Below are positions 23,609 through 30,279 of a stretch of 33,897 nucleotides of DNA, one piece after another. Numbering within the stretch: the stretch's first letter is position 1; every line of letters begins with the position of its first letter. A program made the position numbers and the translations under genes. The notes below the pieces were generated by a model that was not told where the DNA came from, searched no databases, and saw only the letters and a list, made by a program, of their open reading frames with translations. Origin of the DNA: CAYYFX01 sp964571855 (lineage in GTDB: Bacteria; ARS69); assembly GCA_964571855.1 (NCBI GenBank), contig CAZNDO010000030.1, forward strand, positions 1 to 33,897, read 5' to 3'.

Positions 23609-24526
23609 ATGGACCTGCGCGCGCTCCGGTACTTCGTCGCCGTGGCGGAGGAGGGCTCCTTCCGGGGCGCCGCCCGGCGCCTCGCGGTGAGCCAGCCCGC
23701 CGTGTCGCAGGGCGTGGCCGCGCTGGAGCGGGATCTCGCCGCGCGCCTGTTCGACCGTGCCGGGCGCCGGGTCGCGCTGACGCCGGCGGGAACCGACCTC
23801 CTGGAGCCGGCCCGCCGCGCGCTCGCGGAGGTGGACGCGCTGCCCGGTCTCCTGGACCGCGCGCGCGGCGTCGTGCGCGGACGATTGGAGCTCGGCACCA
23901 CCGACGTGGCCAGCATCTACGTGCTGCCGCGCGTGTACCGCGCCTTCCGCCGCCGCCATCCGGAAGCGGAGCTGTCCGTGCATGTCGAGGGAAGCGAGCC
24001 GCTCCTCTCGCTCCTGCGCGCACGGGCCATCGAGCTCGCGATCGTGTCGCACCGCGTGGGCGACGTGGAGGCGCCCGTCCCCGACGGATTCGCCGCGGAG
24101 CCGTTCTTCCGCGAGCGGCTCGACTTCGTGGTCGCCCGCCGCGATCCGCTGGCCGAGCGGCGCCGCGTGACGCTGGCGGATCTCGCCGCCGTGCCGCTGC
24201 TGGGCTTCAAGCGGGACTCGGTCACGCGTCGTGCGGTGGACGCGCGCTTCGCGGAAGAGGGCCTCGCGCCGCGGGTGGCCATGGAGATGTCCAGCCCGGA
24301 GGCCATCAAGAAGCTCGTGGCGGTGGGGCTGGGGTGCGCGGTGCTCCCGGCGCGGTCCGTCGCGGCGGACGTACGGGCGGGGCACCTCGCCATCCTGCCT
24401 GTCGCGGGGCGGCGCCTGGAGCGCGTCCTCGCGGTCGTACGCGACCGGCGCCGCACGGCTTCGCCCGCCGCGGCCGCGTTCCTCGCGCTGCTCGAGGGCA
24501 TCCGCAACGTGGACGCCCCGTCTTGA
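23609..24526 (+). CDS. LysR-family transcriptional regulator
   Basis: A 305-residue cytoplasmic DNA-binding protein of normal LysR length. The winged helix-turn-helix is at about 1-60 (ALRYFVAVAEEGSFRGAARRL, then VSQPAVSQGVAALERDL, LFDRAGRRVALTPAG). A linker helix follows, then the two-lobed substrate-binding effector domain (about 90-300; GRLELGTTDVASIYVLP, GLGCAVLPARSV). The effector is unknown. It is a single-gene unit after the hairpin that closes the polyferredoxin/HMA cassette and before an unknown envelope gene whose promoter overlaps its stop codon. LysR proteins usually control a divergent neighbour, but both neighbours here point the same way, so its target is unclear. The ATG at 23609 is preferred to the open frame upstream because it gives the standard LysR N-terminus. 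Confidence 0.93.
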   Translation: MDLRALRYFVAVAEEGSFRGAARRLAVSQPAVSQGVAALERDLAARLFDRAGRRVALTPAGTDLLEPARRALAEVDALPGLLDRARGVVRGRLELGTTDVASIYVLPRVYRAFRRRHPEAELSVHVEGSEPLLSLLRARAIELAIVSHRVGDVEAPVPDGFAAEPFFRERLDFVVARRDPLAERRRVTLADLAAVPLLGFKRDSVTRRAVDARFAEEGLAPRVAMEMSSPEAIKKLVAVGLGCAVLPARSVAADVRAGHLAILPVAGRRLERVLAVVRDRRRTASPAAAAFLALLEGIRNVDAPS

Positions 24527-24550
24527 CCGGGCCCCCACCGGCGCTAGACT
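24523..24550 (+). promoter_or_regulatory. Candidate promoter overlapping the lysR stop codon
   Basis: TTGACC (24523-24528), 16-bp spacer, TAGACT (24545-24550). This is the best consensus match seen in the window. The -35 contains the lysR stop codon (TGA 24524-24526). The -10 ends 22 nt before the GTG at 24573. Confidence 0.6.
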
Positions 24551-24572
24551 CGCACCCCCGGAGGAATCGCCC

Positions 24573-25052
24573 GTGACCGAACCCGCTGCGGCCCGGCTCT
24601 GGACCGTCGTAGTGCTCGCCGGCGCCGCCACGCTGGCGCTCGGCGGCGACGTGGCCGGGAACTTCGCCCCGGAGCCGTCGGGCGCCGTGGCCCCGGAAAC
24701 GCCGCTGCCCGTGCCGCTCGAGCCGGAGGGCGAGCTGCCCGCGCCGCCCGCCGTGTTCCGGTGGACGCCCGGCGGGGACGACGTGGACCTCGCGCAGATC
24801 GTGCTGTTCCGCTCGAACTACGAGGTGTTCTGGCAGTCCGGCCCGCTCGAGGGGCCTCCGCTCGAGGTCGCCCCGGCGGAGATCTTCGCCGGGATCCCGG
24901 CGGGTGAGCCCGTGGCGTGGCGCGTCCGCGAGGTCGCGCAGGGGCGCCCGCGTGCCGCCTCGCGGATGGTCATCTTCTCCTTCGAGGTGGACACGGAGGG
25001 GCGCCCCGTGGGCGAGAGCCGGCCGGCGAACCCGTTCCTGCCCATGCGCTGA
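24573..25052 (+). CDS. Unknown exported protein with Fn3-like domain
   Basis: A 159-residue protein from a GTG preceded by GGAGGA 8 nt upstream. Residues about 7-28 (ARLWTVVVLAGAATLALGG) are a signal peptide or anchor. A Pro/Glu-rich linker follows. Residues about 55-145 (VFRWTPGGDDVDLAQIVLF, VFWQSGPLEGPPLEV, VAWRVREVAQG, RMVIFSFEVD) look like a fibronectin type III or similar beta-sandwich. There are no catalytic motifs and no cysteine, so it is not a lipoprotein. It is followed 79 nt later by a membrane-protein gene in the same direction. I do not recognise its family. Confidence 0.7.
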   Translation: MTEPAAARLWTVVVLAGAATLALGGDVAGNFAPEPSGAVAPETPLPVPLEPEGELPAPPAVFRWTPGGDDVDLAQIVLFRSNYEVFWQSGPLEGPPLEVAPAEIFAGIPAGEPVAWRVREVAQGRPRAASRMVIFSFEVDTEGRPVGESRPANPFLPMR

Positions 25053-25131
25053 CGGGGCGACCGTGCCGGGCGCCGTGCCGGCCCGCTCATTCCCGGACCG
25101 CCGTGCGCCGATCCCCGACCGGGGGGAATCC

Positions 25132-25662
25132 ATGTTCGCGCTGCTGTGGACGGCGGCCGCCGCGCTCGCGGTGGGAGCCGTGTTCACGGTCCTCGATCAC
25201 GACGTCGAGTGGGGGGGGCGCCGGATCGGGCGGCCGCTCTACGGCGCGCTCGTGTTCGCCGGGCTGATGGCCGTGTACGTGTTCGTCACGCGCACCGGCT
25301 GGCTGCCGCTGCCGGGCTGGATCGTGCTGGCGTTCGCGGCCGCGTACCTCCCGTTCCTGTCCTCGTCCTTCATCGACCTCGAGACCACGGACGCGCACGC
25401 GGTGCGCGAGGTCGAGCGGCTGCTCCTGGAGAAGGACCTGCGGGAGCTCCGGCACTCCACCGGCTCAGGCGTGCTGCGCGACGGGCGCCGGCGCCTGCGG
25501 GTCCACTGGGAGTGCCGGGTCCAGGACGACGGGGTCCTGCTGGAGCTGGACGTGCACCCGAGCCTCCTGCCCGTCACCGTCTCGCGGCCGCACGTCGTGC
25601 ACGTGCGCGATGCGCAGGACCTGGAGCGCATCCGCGCGGAGATCCGGCGCCGCCGCGCGTGA
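25132..25662 (+). CDS. Unknown membrane protein with three helices and a cytoplasmic tail
   Basis: A 176-residue protein. Three likely transmembrane helices (about 2-20, 35-54 and 60-78) are followed by a soluble region of about 95 residues rich in charged residues (HAVREVERLLLEKDLREL, then a beta-rich GRRRLRVHWECRVQDDGVLLEL stretch). No known motif is evident. GGGGGGAA lies 5 nt before the ATG. The gene probably shares the promoter of the preceding Fn3-like gene. Its stop is 16 bp from that of the convergent LolA-like gene. Confidence 0.72.
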   Translation: MFALLWTAAAALAVGAVFTVLDHDVEWGGRRIGRPLYGALVFAGLMAVYVFVTRTGWLPLPGWIVLAFAAAYLPFLSSSFIDLETTDAHAVREVERLLLEKDLRELRHSTGSGVLRDGRRRLRVHWECRVQDDGVLLELDVHPSLLPVTVSRPHVVHVRDAQDLERIRAEIRRRRA

Positions 25663-25678
25663 GCCGCGCCGCCCGTTC

Positions 25679-26404
25679 TCAGAGGTCGGACTTCGCCTCG
25701 GGCAGGAACGCCTCCCCGGACAGGTCCGACGACGGTTCGAACCGGTCCCACACGGTCTCGCGCACGGCATGGCCGCCCACGAACGCGGTCGCGCGGAACG
25801 GCCACACGGCGCCGCCCGTCTCGCGCCAGTCCGCGTAGTCCACCTCGAGCGGCGCGGCGCCCGGCAAACGATCCACGTAGCGGCGCACGCGGCCCGTCGC
25901 CGGGTCCACCTGCCACTCCCGTTCCGGGATCCCGGGCTCCGCGAGGCGCACCCATCCCTCCTCCGTGACGCCGGCGGACACGAGCGAGTCCGCGGCGAGC
26001 GCCGGCGCCCACGGCGCGATGCACTCGGCGAACCGGCCGGCGATGCGCGCGGTGGCGTCCGCGCCGGCGGGTCGCGGCGTGCCGAACCCCTCCCAGGCCA
26101 GCCGACCCACGAGCCTCTGCGTGCGGGTGTGCGGCGGGCGTCCCGTGTCCTCGCGGAACGAGCCGCCGAGATCGGCGGCCACGCGGAAGGACGTGACGGG
26201 TCCGTCCACCAGCGGCAGCACGCGGCCGCGCGCCGTGAACCCGCGCAGGGACGCCCGCACGGAGTCCGGCGCCACCGCCGCGCGGACGCGCGCGGACAGG
26301 GCCGCGTCCACCGGGGAGACACTCGACGCATCCGCCGGCGGCGCCGCGGGCACGGCGCCGACGAGCGCGAGCACCGCCACCACGGCCAGGGCTGCACGGC
26401 GCAT
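25679..26404 (-). CDS. Exported protein with LolA-like fold features
   Basis: A 241-residue protein. The signal peptide (about 1-26; LAVVAVLALVGAVPAAPPADA) is followed by a mature domain of beta-strands. The C-terminal part (VDYADWRETGGAVWPFRATAFVGG, then a VWDRFEP strand) resembles LolA/LppX-type outer-membrane lipoprotein-sorting folds, where a D-Y-x-x-x-x-x-G-x-x-x-P-x-x pattern is common. This is a resemblance by eye, not a firm assignment. GGAGGT lies 3 nt before the ATG on the minus strand. A TACACT -10-like box (26434-26429) precedes the start by 24 nt. It is divergent from the SDR gene. Possible roles include lipoprotein or lipid handling in the periplasm. Confidence 0.7.
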   Translation of the reverse strand: MRRAALAVVAVLALVGAVPAAPPADASSVSPVDAALSARVRAAVAPDSVRASLRGFTARGRVLPLVDGPVTSFRVAADLGGSFREDTGRPPHTRTQRLVGRLAWEGFGTPRPAGADATARIAGRFAECIAPWAPALAADSLVSAGVTEEGWVRLAEPGIPEREWQVDPATGRVRRYVDRLPGAAPLEVDYADWRETGGAVWPFRATAFVGGHAVRETVWDRFEPSSDLSGEAFLPEAKSDL

Positions 26405-26455
26405 GATCACCTCCGGGGAAGGGGACGAAGTGTACCGCGGTCCCCGCCCGCGCGC

Positions 26456-26484
26456 TTGCCGGGGCGTCCGGGATCGAACATGCT
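26456..26484 (+). promoter_or_regulatory. Candidate promoter of the SDR gene
   Basis: TTGCCG (26456-26461), 17-bp spacer, CATGCT (26479-26484), ending 26 nt before the ATG at 26511. The -10 deviates at its first base. Confidence 0.35.
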
Positions 26485-26510
26485 CGCCCCTCGGCACGGG
26501 GAGGTGGACC

Positions 26511-27323
26511 ATGGCCGGATTCCGGGGGCGGGGAGGCGCGGCGCTGGTCACGGGCGCCAGCGGCGGGATCGGACGCGAGGTCGCGAAGCTCCTCGCCGCG
26601 CGCGGCATGGACGTGGTGCTGGCCGCGCGCTCGCGGGACGCGCTCGAGTCCCTGGCCGCAGCACTCGCCGCGGAGCACGGCGTGCGCGCCGTGCCGTGGG
26701 TCGTGGACCTCTCCGCGGAGGACGCCGCGCGCACGCTGCCCGCCTCCTTCGCCGCGCTGGACGTCACGGTGGACCTCCTCGTGAACAACGCCGGGTTCGG
26801 CGTCTACGGGCCGTTCGGGAACCAGGGCCTCGAGCGGGAGGCCGCCATGATCCGGTTGAACACCGTGGCGCCGTCGATTCTCGCGGGGATCCTGCTTCCG
26901 GGGATGATCCGCCGCGGCCACGGCTGCATCCTGAACGTGGCGTCCACCGCGGGCTTCGCGCCCGTGCCGTGGCTGGCGACCTACTCGGCCACGAAGGCGC
27001 ACCTGATCGCCTGGACCCACGCCCTGGACACGGAGCTGAAGGGGACCGGCGTGCGCGTGGCGGTGGCGTGTCCCGGGACGGTGTCCACCGGTTTCCTGGA
27101 GACGGCCGGCGCGGACCGGCGCGCGAGGCCGCTCCCCTCGAGCACGCCGGAGGACGTGGCGCGCGGCATCCTCGGGGGGCTGGACTCGGGCCGGCGCGTG
27201 TTCGTGATCGGATGGCTGAACCGGCTGCACCGCGCCGCGGCCGCGATCACGCCGCCGGCGCTGTCCGCGACGATCGGGGGCGCGGTCAACCGGCCGGCGG
27301 ATCGGGAGTGGCGGACGGGGTGA
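26511..27323 (+). CDS. Short-chain dehydrogenase/reductase (SDR)
   Basis: A 270-residue cytoplasmic NAD(P)-dependent oxidoreductase of classical SDR type. The cofactor loop is TGASGGIG (14-21). NNAG (about 93-96) is the structural motif. The catalytic residues are Ser145, Tyr158 and Lys162 (YSATK). VACPGTVSTGF follows as in classical SDRs. The end (VIGWLNRLHRAAAA, then a small C-terminal helix) resembles the DltE/YqjQ-like, 3-ketoacyl or steroid-like SDR group with a membrane-leaning tail, but the substrate is unknown. GGGAGGTGGACC precedes the ATG. The upstream open frame is rejected because it runs through the divergent gene. Its 3' end overlaps the convergent gene by 38 bp. Confidence 0.9.
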   Translation: MAGFRGRGGAALVTGASGGIGREVAKLLAARGMDVVLAARSRDALESLAAALAAEHGVRAVPWVVDLSAEDAARTLPASFAALDVTVDLLVNNAGFGVYGPFGNQGLEREAAMIRLNTVAPSILAGILLPGMIRRGHGCILNVASTAGFAPVPWLATYSATKAHLIAWTHALDTELKGTGVRVAVACPGTVSTGFLETAGADRRARPLPSSTPEDVARGILGGLDSGRRVFVIGWLNRLHRAAAAITPPALSATIGGAVNRPADREWRTG

Positions 27324-28593
27324 GCAGCGATCGCGCGGCGGAGTCCGGTGCGGCCGCCGCGCCGCCCGCCGCTGCATCGCCCGCCGTCGCATCGCCCGCC
27401 GTCGACCACGACGCCGGGAGGTCCACCACGCGCAACACGCGCCGGCCGCCGTCGAACGGGTACAGGACGAGAACCCGCGACCGGTCGCGAAGCACGTAGT
27501 TGAAGTACATCGCCGTGCCGCCGGCCGCATCCCACGAGCGCCGGTACTGCAGGTCGCGGGGCAGCGGGTCCCCCTCGTCGTAGTACCCGCCGGTCCGGTC
27601 CCAGCGCGTGTCCAGGACCTCCACCCAGCCGGTCGGGGGCGGCGGCAACGGCAGGACCTCGTTCGCGTCGGCGTTCAGCAGCAGCTGCCGCCCCCCGTGC
27701 CGCGTGATGAGCGCGAGGCCGCGGTCCAGCACCGCCACGTGTTCCGTCTCCTCGGTGATCCGCACCCACTCGTCCCCGAAGCGGCAGTCCAGGTGCGGGC
27801 GGTCCCCGAAGAGGTCCGAGATCACCGGGTCGCGCTGGCCGCGCTGGGTCCAGTGCGTGTCCAGCCGCTCCAGCACCTCCACGAGGGGCTTGAGCGGCCC
27901 GTCTCCCTGGCGCACCGCCAGGCGCGCGGCCAGCGCCTGGCGGCGCTCGTCCTCGCGCGCCAGCTCCGCCTCGCGCGCTTCGTACTGCCGCGCCAGCTCC
28001 CCCTCGTACAGCGGGACCACCTGCGCCTCGTGATCCTCGTTCCAGACGCCGTGGTACAGGTCCGGCGCCTTCCACCGGAAGCGCTGGCCGTCGCGCATCC
28101 CGGTGAAGGGGCGTCGCGACACGTAGGTGGCCGTGACCGCGTCCCAGACCCAGTGGTACGTGGTGAAGTCCCCCGTGAACGCGTACAGGAGCCCGCGGCT
28201 GGTGGCCTCCACGAGCAGGTACCGCCCGGTGGGGTCCCAGCCGCCGAGCCGCTCCGCGGTTCCTTCGGGCGTGGGGACCGCGCGGTGCTCCGCCGTGGCC
28301 AGGTCCAGCACGAACGCGCAGCGAACCGGACGGCGCTTCAGCCAACCCCCGCGCACGTAGTGCAGGTGGGCGAAATGGTCCCCGGTGGGGGAGAACGACT
28401 CCGGCGCCACCGGAAGCCCGCGCTGGAACAGCCGGTCCCGCGCCTCGACATCCCGCACGGCGGCCGCCGGGAGGACTGCCGGCGGGGATGCCGCGGCGGC
28501 CGGGGACCCGGTGGCGAGCGGCGCGCCCGCGAGCGCGCACAGCACGAGCGCCGCGATGGGTGCCGCGGCGCCGCGGCGATTCCTGGCCGACAC
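27286..28593 (-). CDS. Unknown secreted protein, propeller-like with internal charged helix
   Basis: A 435-residue protein from a GTG with GGGAGGA 5 nt upstream on the minus strand. The signal peptide (about 1-38; APIAALVLCALAGAPLATG) is followed by beta-rich segments with a weak repeat (SFSPTGDHFAHLHYV, LGGWDPTGRYLLVEA, RWDRTGGYYDEGD) that recall TolB/WD40-like beta-propeller blades. A long charged helix near 195-230 (RQYEAREAELAREDERRQ) interrupts it and could form a coiled coil. The last about 40 residues are Ala/Gly/Ser-rich and low complexity, and overlap the SDR gene on the other strand. No enzyme motif is visible. It follows the flippase gene on the same strand by 64 bp but has its own candidate promoter. 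Confidence 0.68.
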   Translation of the reverse strand: MSARNRRGAAAPIAALVLCALAGAPLATGSPAAAASPPAVLPAAAVRDVEARDRLFQRGLPVAPESFSPTGDHFAHLHYVRGGWLKRRPVRCAFVLDLATAEHRAVPTPEGTAERLGGWDPTGRYLLVEATSRGLLYAFTGDFTTYHWVWDAVTATYVSRRPFTGMRDGQRFRWKAPDLYHGVWNEDHEAQVVPLYEGELARQYEAREAELAREDERRQALAARLAVRQGDGPLKPLVEVLERLDTHWTQRGQRDPVISDLFGDRPHLDCRFGDEWVRITEETEHVAVLDRGLALITRHGGRQLLLNADANEVLPLPPPPTGWVEVLDTRWDRTGGYYDEGDPLPRDLQYRRSWDAAGGTAMYFNYVLRDRSRVLVLYPFDGGRRVLRVVDLPASWSTAGDATAGDAAAGGAAAAPDSAARSLLTPSATPDPPAG

Positions 28594-28654
28594 GAGGTCC
28601 TCCCGCCGGGGCCGGCTCGTGCGCGACCGGACCGCCCCGACGTCCGGACGTGCC

Positions 28655-28683
28655 ACTCTACCGCGGGCCGGCGTCACGGCCAA
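28655..28683 (-). promoter_or_regulatory. Candidate promoter of the unknown secreted protein gene
   Basis: On the minus strand, TTGGCC (28683-28678), 17-bp spacer, TAGAGT (28660-28655), ending 61 nt before the GTG. The -10 includes the flippase stop codon TAG. It would allow independent expression downstream of the flippase. Confidence 0.45.
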
Positions 28684-30157
28684 CGTCCCGTCCTCCGGGC
28701 AGGTCCTCCGGATCCACGCGACCCTCGGCGGCGGCGCGCGCGGCGTCGCGGAGCTGGGTGAGGTCCCGCAGCCGGAACGAGCCGAGGAGGTACAGGCCCA
28801 CGGGGTACGCCGCCAGCCCCAGCGCGAACCACACGGGCCGCAACGGCTCCACGAGGAACGCGGGGGCGAAGCACACGGTGCCGGCGAGCACGGCGGGCAG
28901 CAGGCTTGCCGCCGCGGTGCGCGTGGCGCCGCGCGTCCGCGCGAACAGCACGCCGGCCAGCACGCGCAGGGCGTACGCGCCCAGCGTGGCGAGCGCCGCG
29001 CCGCGCGCGCCCTCCGTCGGGATCAGCCAGAGATTCCCGAGGACGTTCGCCGCCGCGGCCATCGCCACGATGGCCAGGTTCGCCCGCTCCGCGCCGGTGG
29101 CGAGGAACCGCGCCGTGAGCACGATGTCCGCGAACACGAAGACCTCGGAGAGTGCCAGCACCACGAGCACCGGCGCGGACGCGGCGAACGACGTCCCGAA
29201 CAGCGCCGAGATCAGCGGCTCCGCGAACACGATCTCCGCCGCGGCGAGGGGCACCAGCACGGTGCCGAGCACGCGCAGGCTGCCGCGCAGCAGCTTGTCC
29301 ACGCGCACCGGGTCGTGCGGGTGGCTCGCCGCGAACAGCGGGTACACGGACGTCATCAGCAGGATCGGCAGGAGGTTCGCGATCTCCACGATGCGCACCG
29401 GCGCGGAGTACAGGCCGACCTCGCGCGTGCCGCGCAGCACTTCCAGCATCACCACGTCGATGCGGGCGAGGACCACGTTCACCGCGAGCATCGCCAGCAG
29501 GGGAAGGGCCGTGGCGAACAGCGCCCGGAGCCGCGCCGCGTCGGGGCGCAGCGCCACGGCGCCCTGCCGTCCCGCGAGCAACGCGAGGATCACGAAGAAC
29601 GGGAACGACGCGATGGCCTGCGCGGCCACCGCGCGCGGCACGCCGCCCGCGGGCAGCCACGCCAGCAGCAGTCCCACGTGCACGGCCTCGGCGAGCACTC
29701 CCAGCAGCGTGGGCCAGCCCATCCGGAGCGCGGTGCGGTACCGCGTCTCCAGCAGGGACCGCAGCGAGGGACGCCGGTTCGAGGCGACGAGCGCGGCGCC
29801 GCCGAGGACGACCAGCCACGCCCCGCCGGCCTGCCCCGTGAGGACCGGGAACAGGAGCGCCGCCGTGGGCACGACCGCGACCATCAGCGCCGCGCGCAGG
29901 ATCAGGGCGTCGCCGAGGCGGCGCGCCGCGTCGCCCGCCTTCCGGGCGAGATCGCGCACCAGGATCGAGTCCAGCCCGGCATCCGCCACGAGCTCGAAGA
30001 ACGCCAGGTACGCGAAGACCAGGGAGTACAGCCCGAACCCCTCGGGTCCCAGGCGCCGCGCGAGCAGGAGCGTGGCCACGAGGACCAGCCCCTTCGCGGC
30101 CGCGGTGCCGGCCAGCAGGAGGCCGGAATTCCGGATCAGCGAGGGAAGAACGGACAT
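28658..30157 (-). CDS. Polysaccharide (Wzx/RfbX-like) flippase
   Basis: A 499-residue polytopic inner-membrane protein with about 12-14 hydrophobic helices. The first is SGLLLAGTAAAKGLVLVATLLLARRLGPEGFGLY in outline, the hallmark of the MOP-superfamily oligosaccharide flippases (A-x-x-L-G-P-x-x-x-G-x-Y). ARFLATGAERANLAIVAMA lies in the C-terminal half as in the family. It likely moves undecaprenyl-linked glycan units to the periplasmic face for O-antigen, capsule or exopolysaccharide. No glycosyltransferase is nearby, so the product is unknown. The ATG at 30157 follows a TACGGT hexamer 8 nt upstream; a GTG at 30184 with an AAGGGGGG element is an alternative start adding 9 residues. It is divergent from metH. 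Confidence 0.85.
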   Translation of the reverse strand: MSVLPSLIRNSGLLLAGTAAAKGLVLVATLLLARRLGPEGFGLYSLVFAYLAFFELVADAGLDSILVRDLARKAGDAARRLGDALILRAALMVAVVPTAALLFPVLTGQAGGAWLVVLGGAALVASNRRPSLRSLLETRYRTALRMGWPTLLGVLAEAVHVGLLLAWLPAGGVPRAVAAQAIASFPFFVILALLAGRQGAVALRPDAARLRALFATALPLLAMLAVNVVLARIDVVMLEVLRGTREVGLYSAPVRIVEIANLLPILLMTSVYPLFAASHPHDPVRVDKLLRGSLRVLGTVLVPLAAAEIVFAEPLISALFGTSFAASAPVLVVLALSEVFVFADIVLTARFLATGAERANLAIVAMAAAANVLGNLWLIPTEGARGAALATLGAYALRVLAGVLFARTRGATRTAAASLLPAVLAGTVCFAPAFLVEPLRPVWFALGLAAYPVGLYLLGSFRLRDLTQLRDAARAAAEGRVDPEDLPGGRDVGRDAGPR

Positions 30158-30180
30158 GGCCGCCGACCGTAGCACCGGCT

Positions 30181-30193
30181 CCACGGGCCGTGG
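30181..30193. promoter_or_regulatory. 13-bp palindrome between flippase and metH
   Basis: CCACGGGCCGTGG is a perfect palindrome around a central G, followed at once by CCCCCCTTTTT. It sits in the 122-bp divergent intergenic region and could be an operator. It contains the alternative GTG start of the flippase. Chance is possible in GC-rich DNA. Confidence 0.3.
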
Positions 30194-30224
30194 CCCCCCT
30201 TTTTACGGCTCGCGCCGGGTCGTG

Positions 30225-30230
30225 TAGATT
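30225..30230 (+). promoter_or_regulatory. Candidate -10 box of metH
   Basis: TAGATT lies 49 nt upstream of the metH ATG. A TTTTAC at 30201-30206 (18-bp spacer) is a poor -35. The leader is too short for a known SAM or cobalamin riboswitch. Confidence 0.4.
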
Positions 30231-30279
30231 GGGTCCTCGCCCTCCGCCCGCGCGCGCGACCACCCCCGGGAGAACGCCC

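Noticed and set aside
30194..30279. SAM or cobalamin riboswitch before metH
   Set aside because: The leader is under 100 nt and shows no recognisable core or conserved pairing of those riboswitches.
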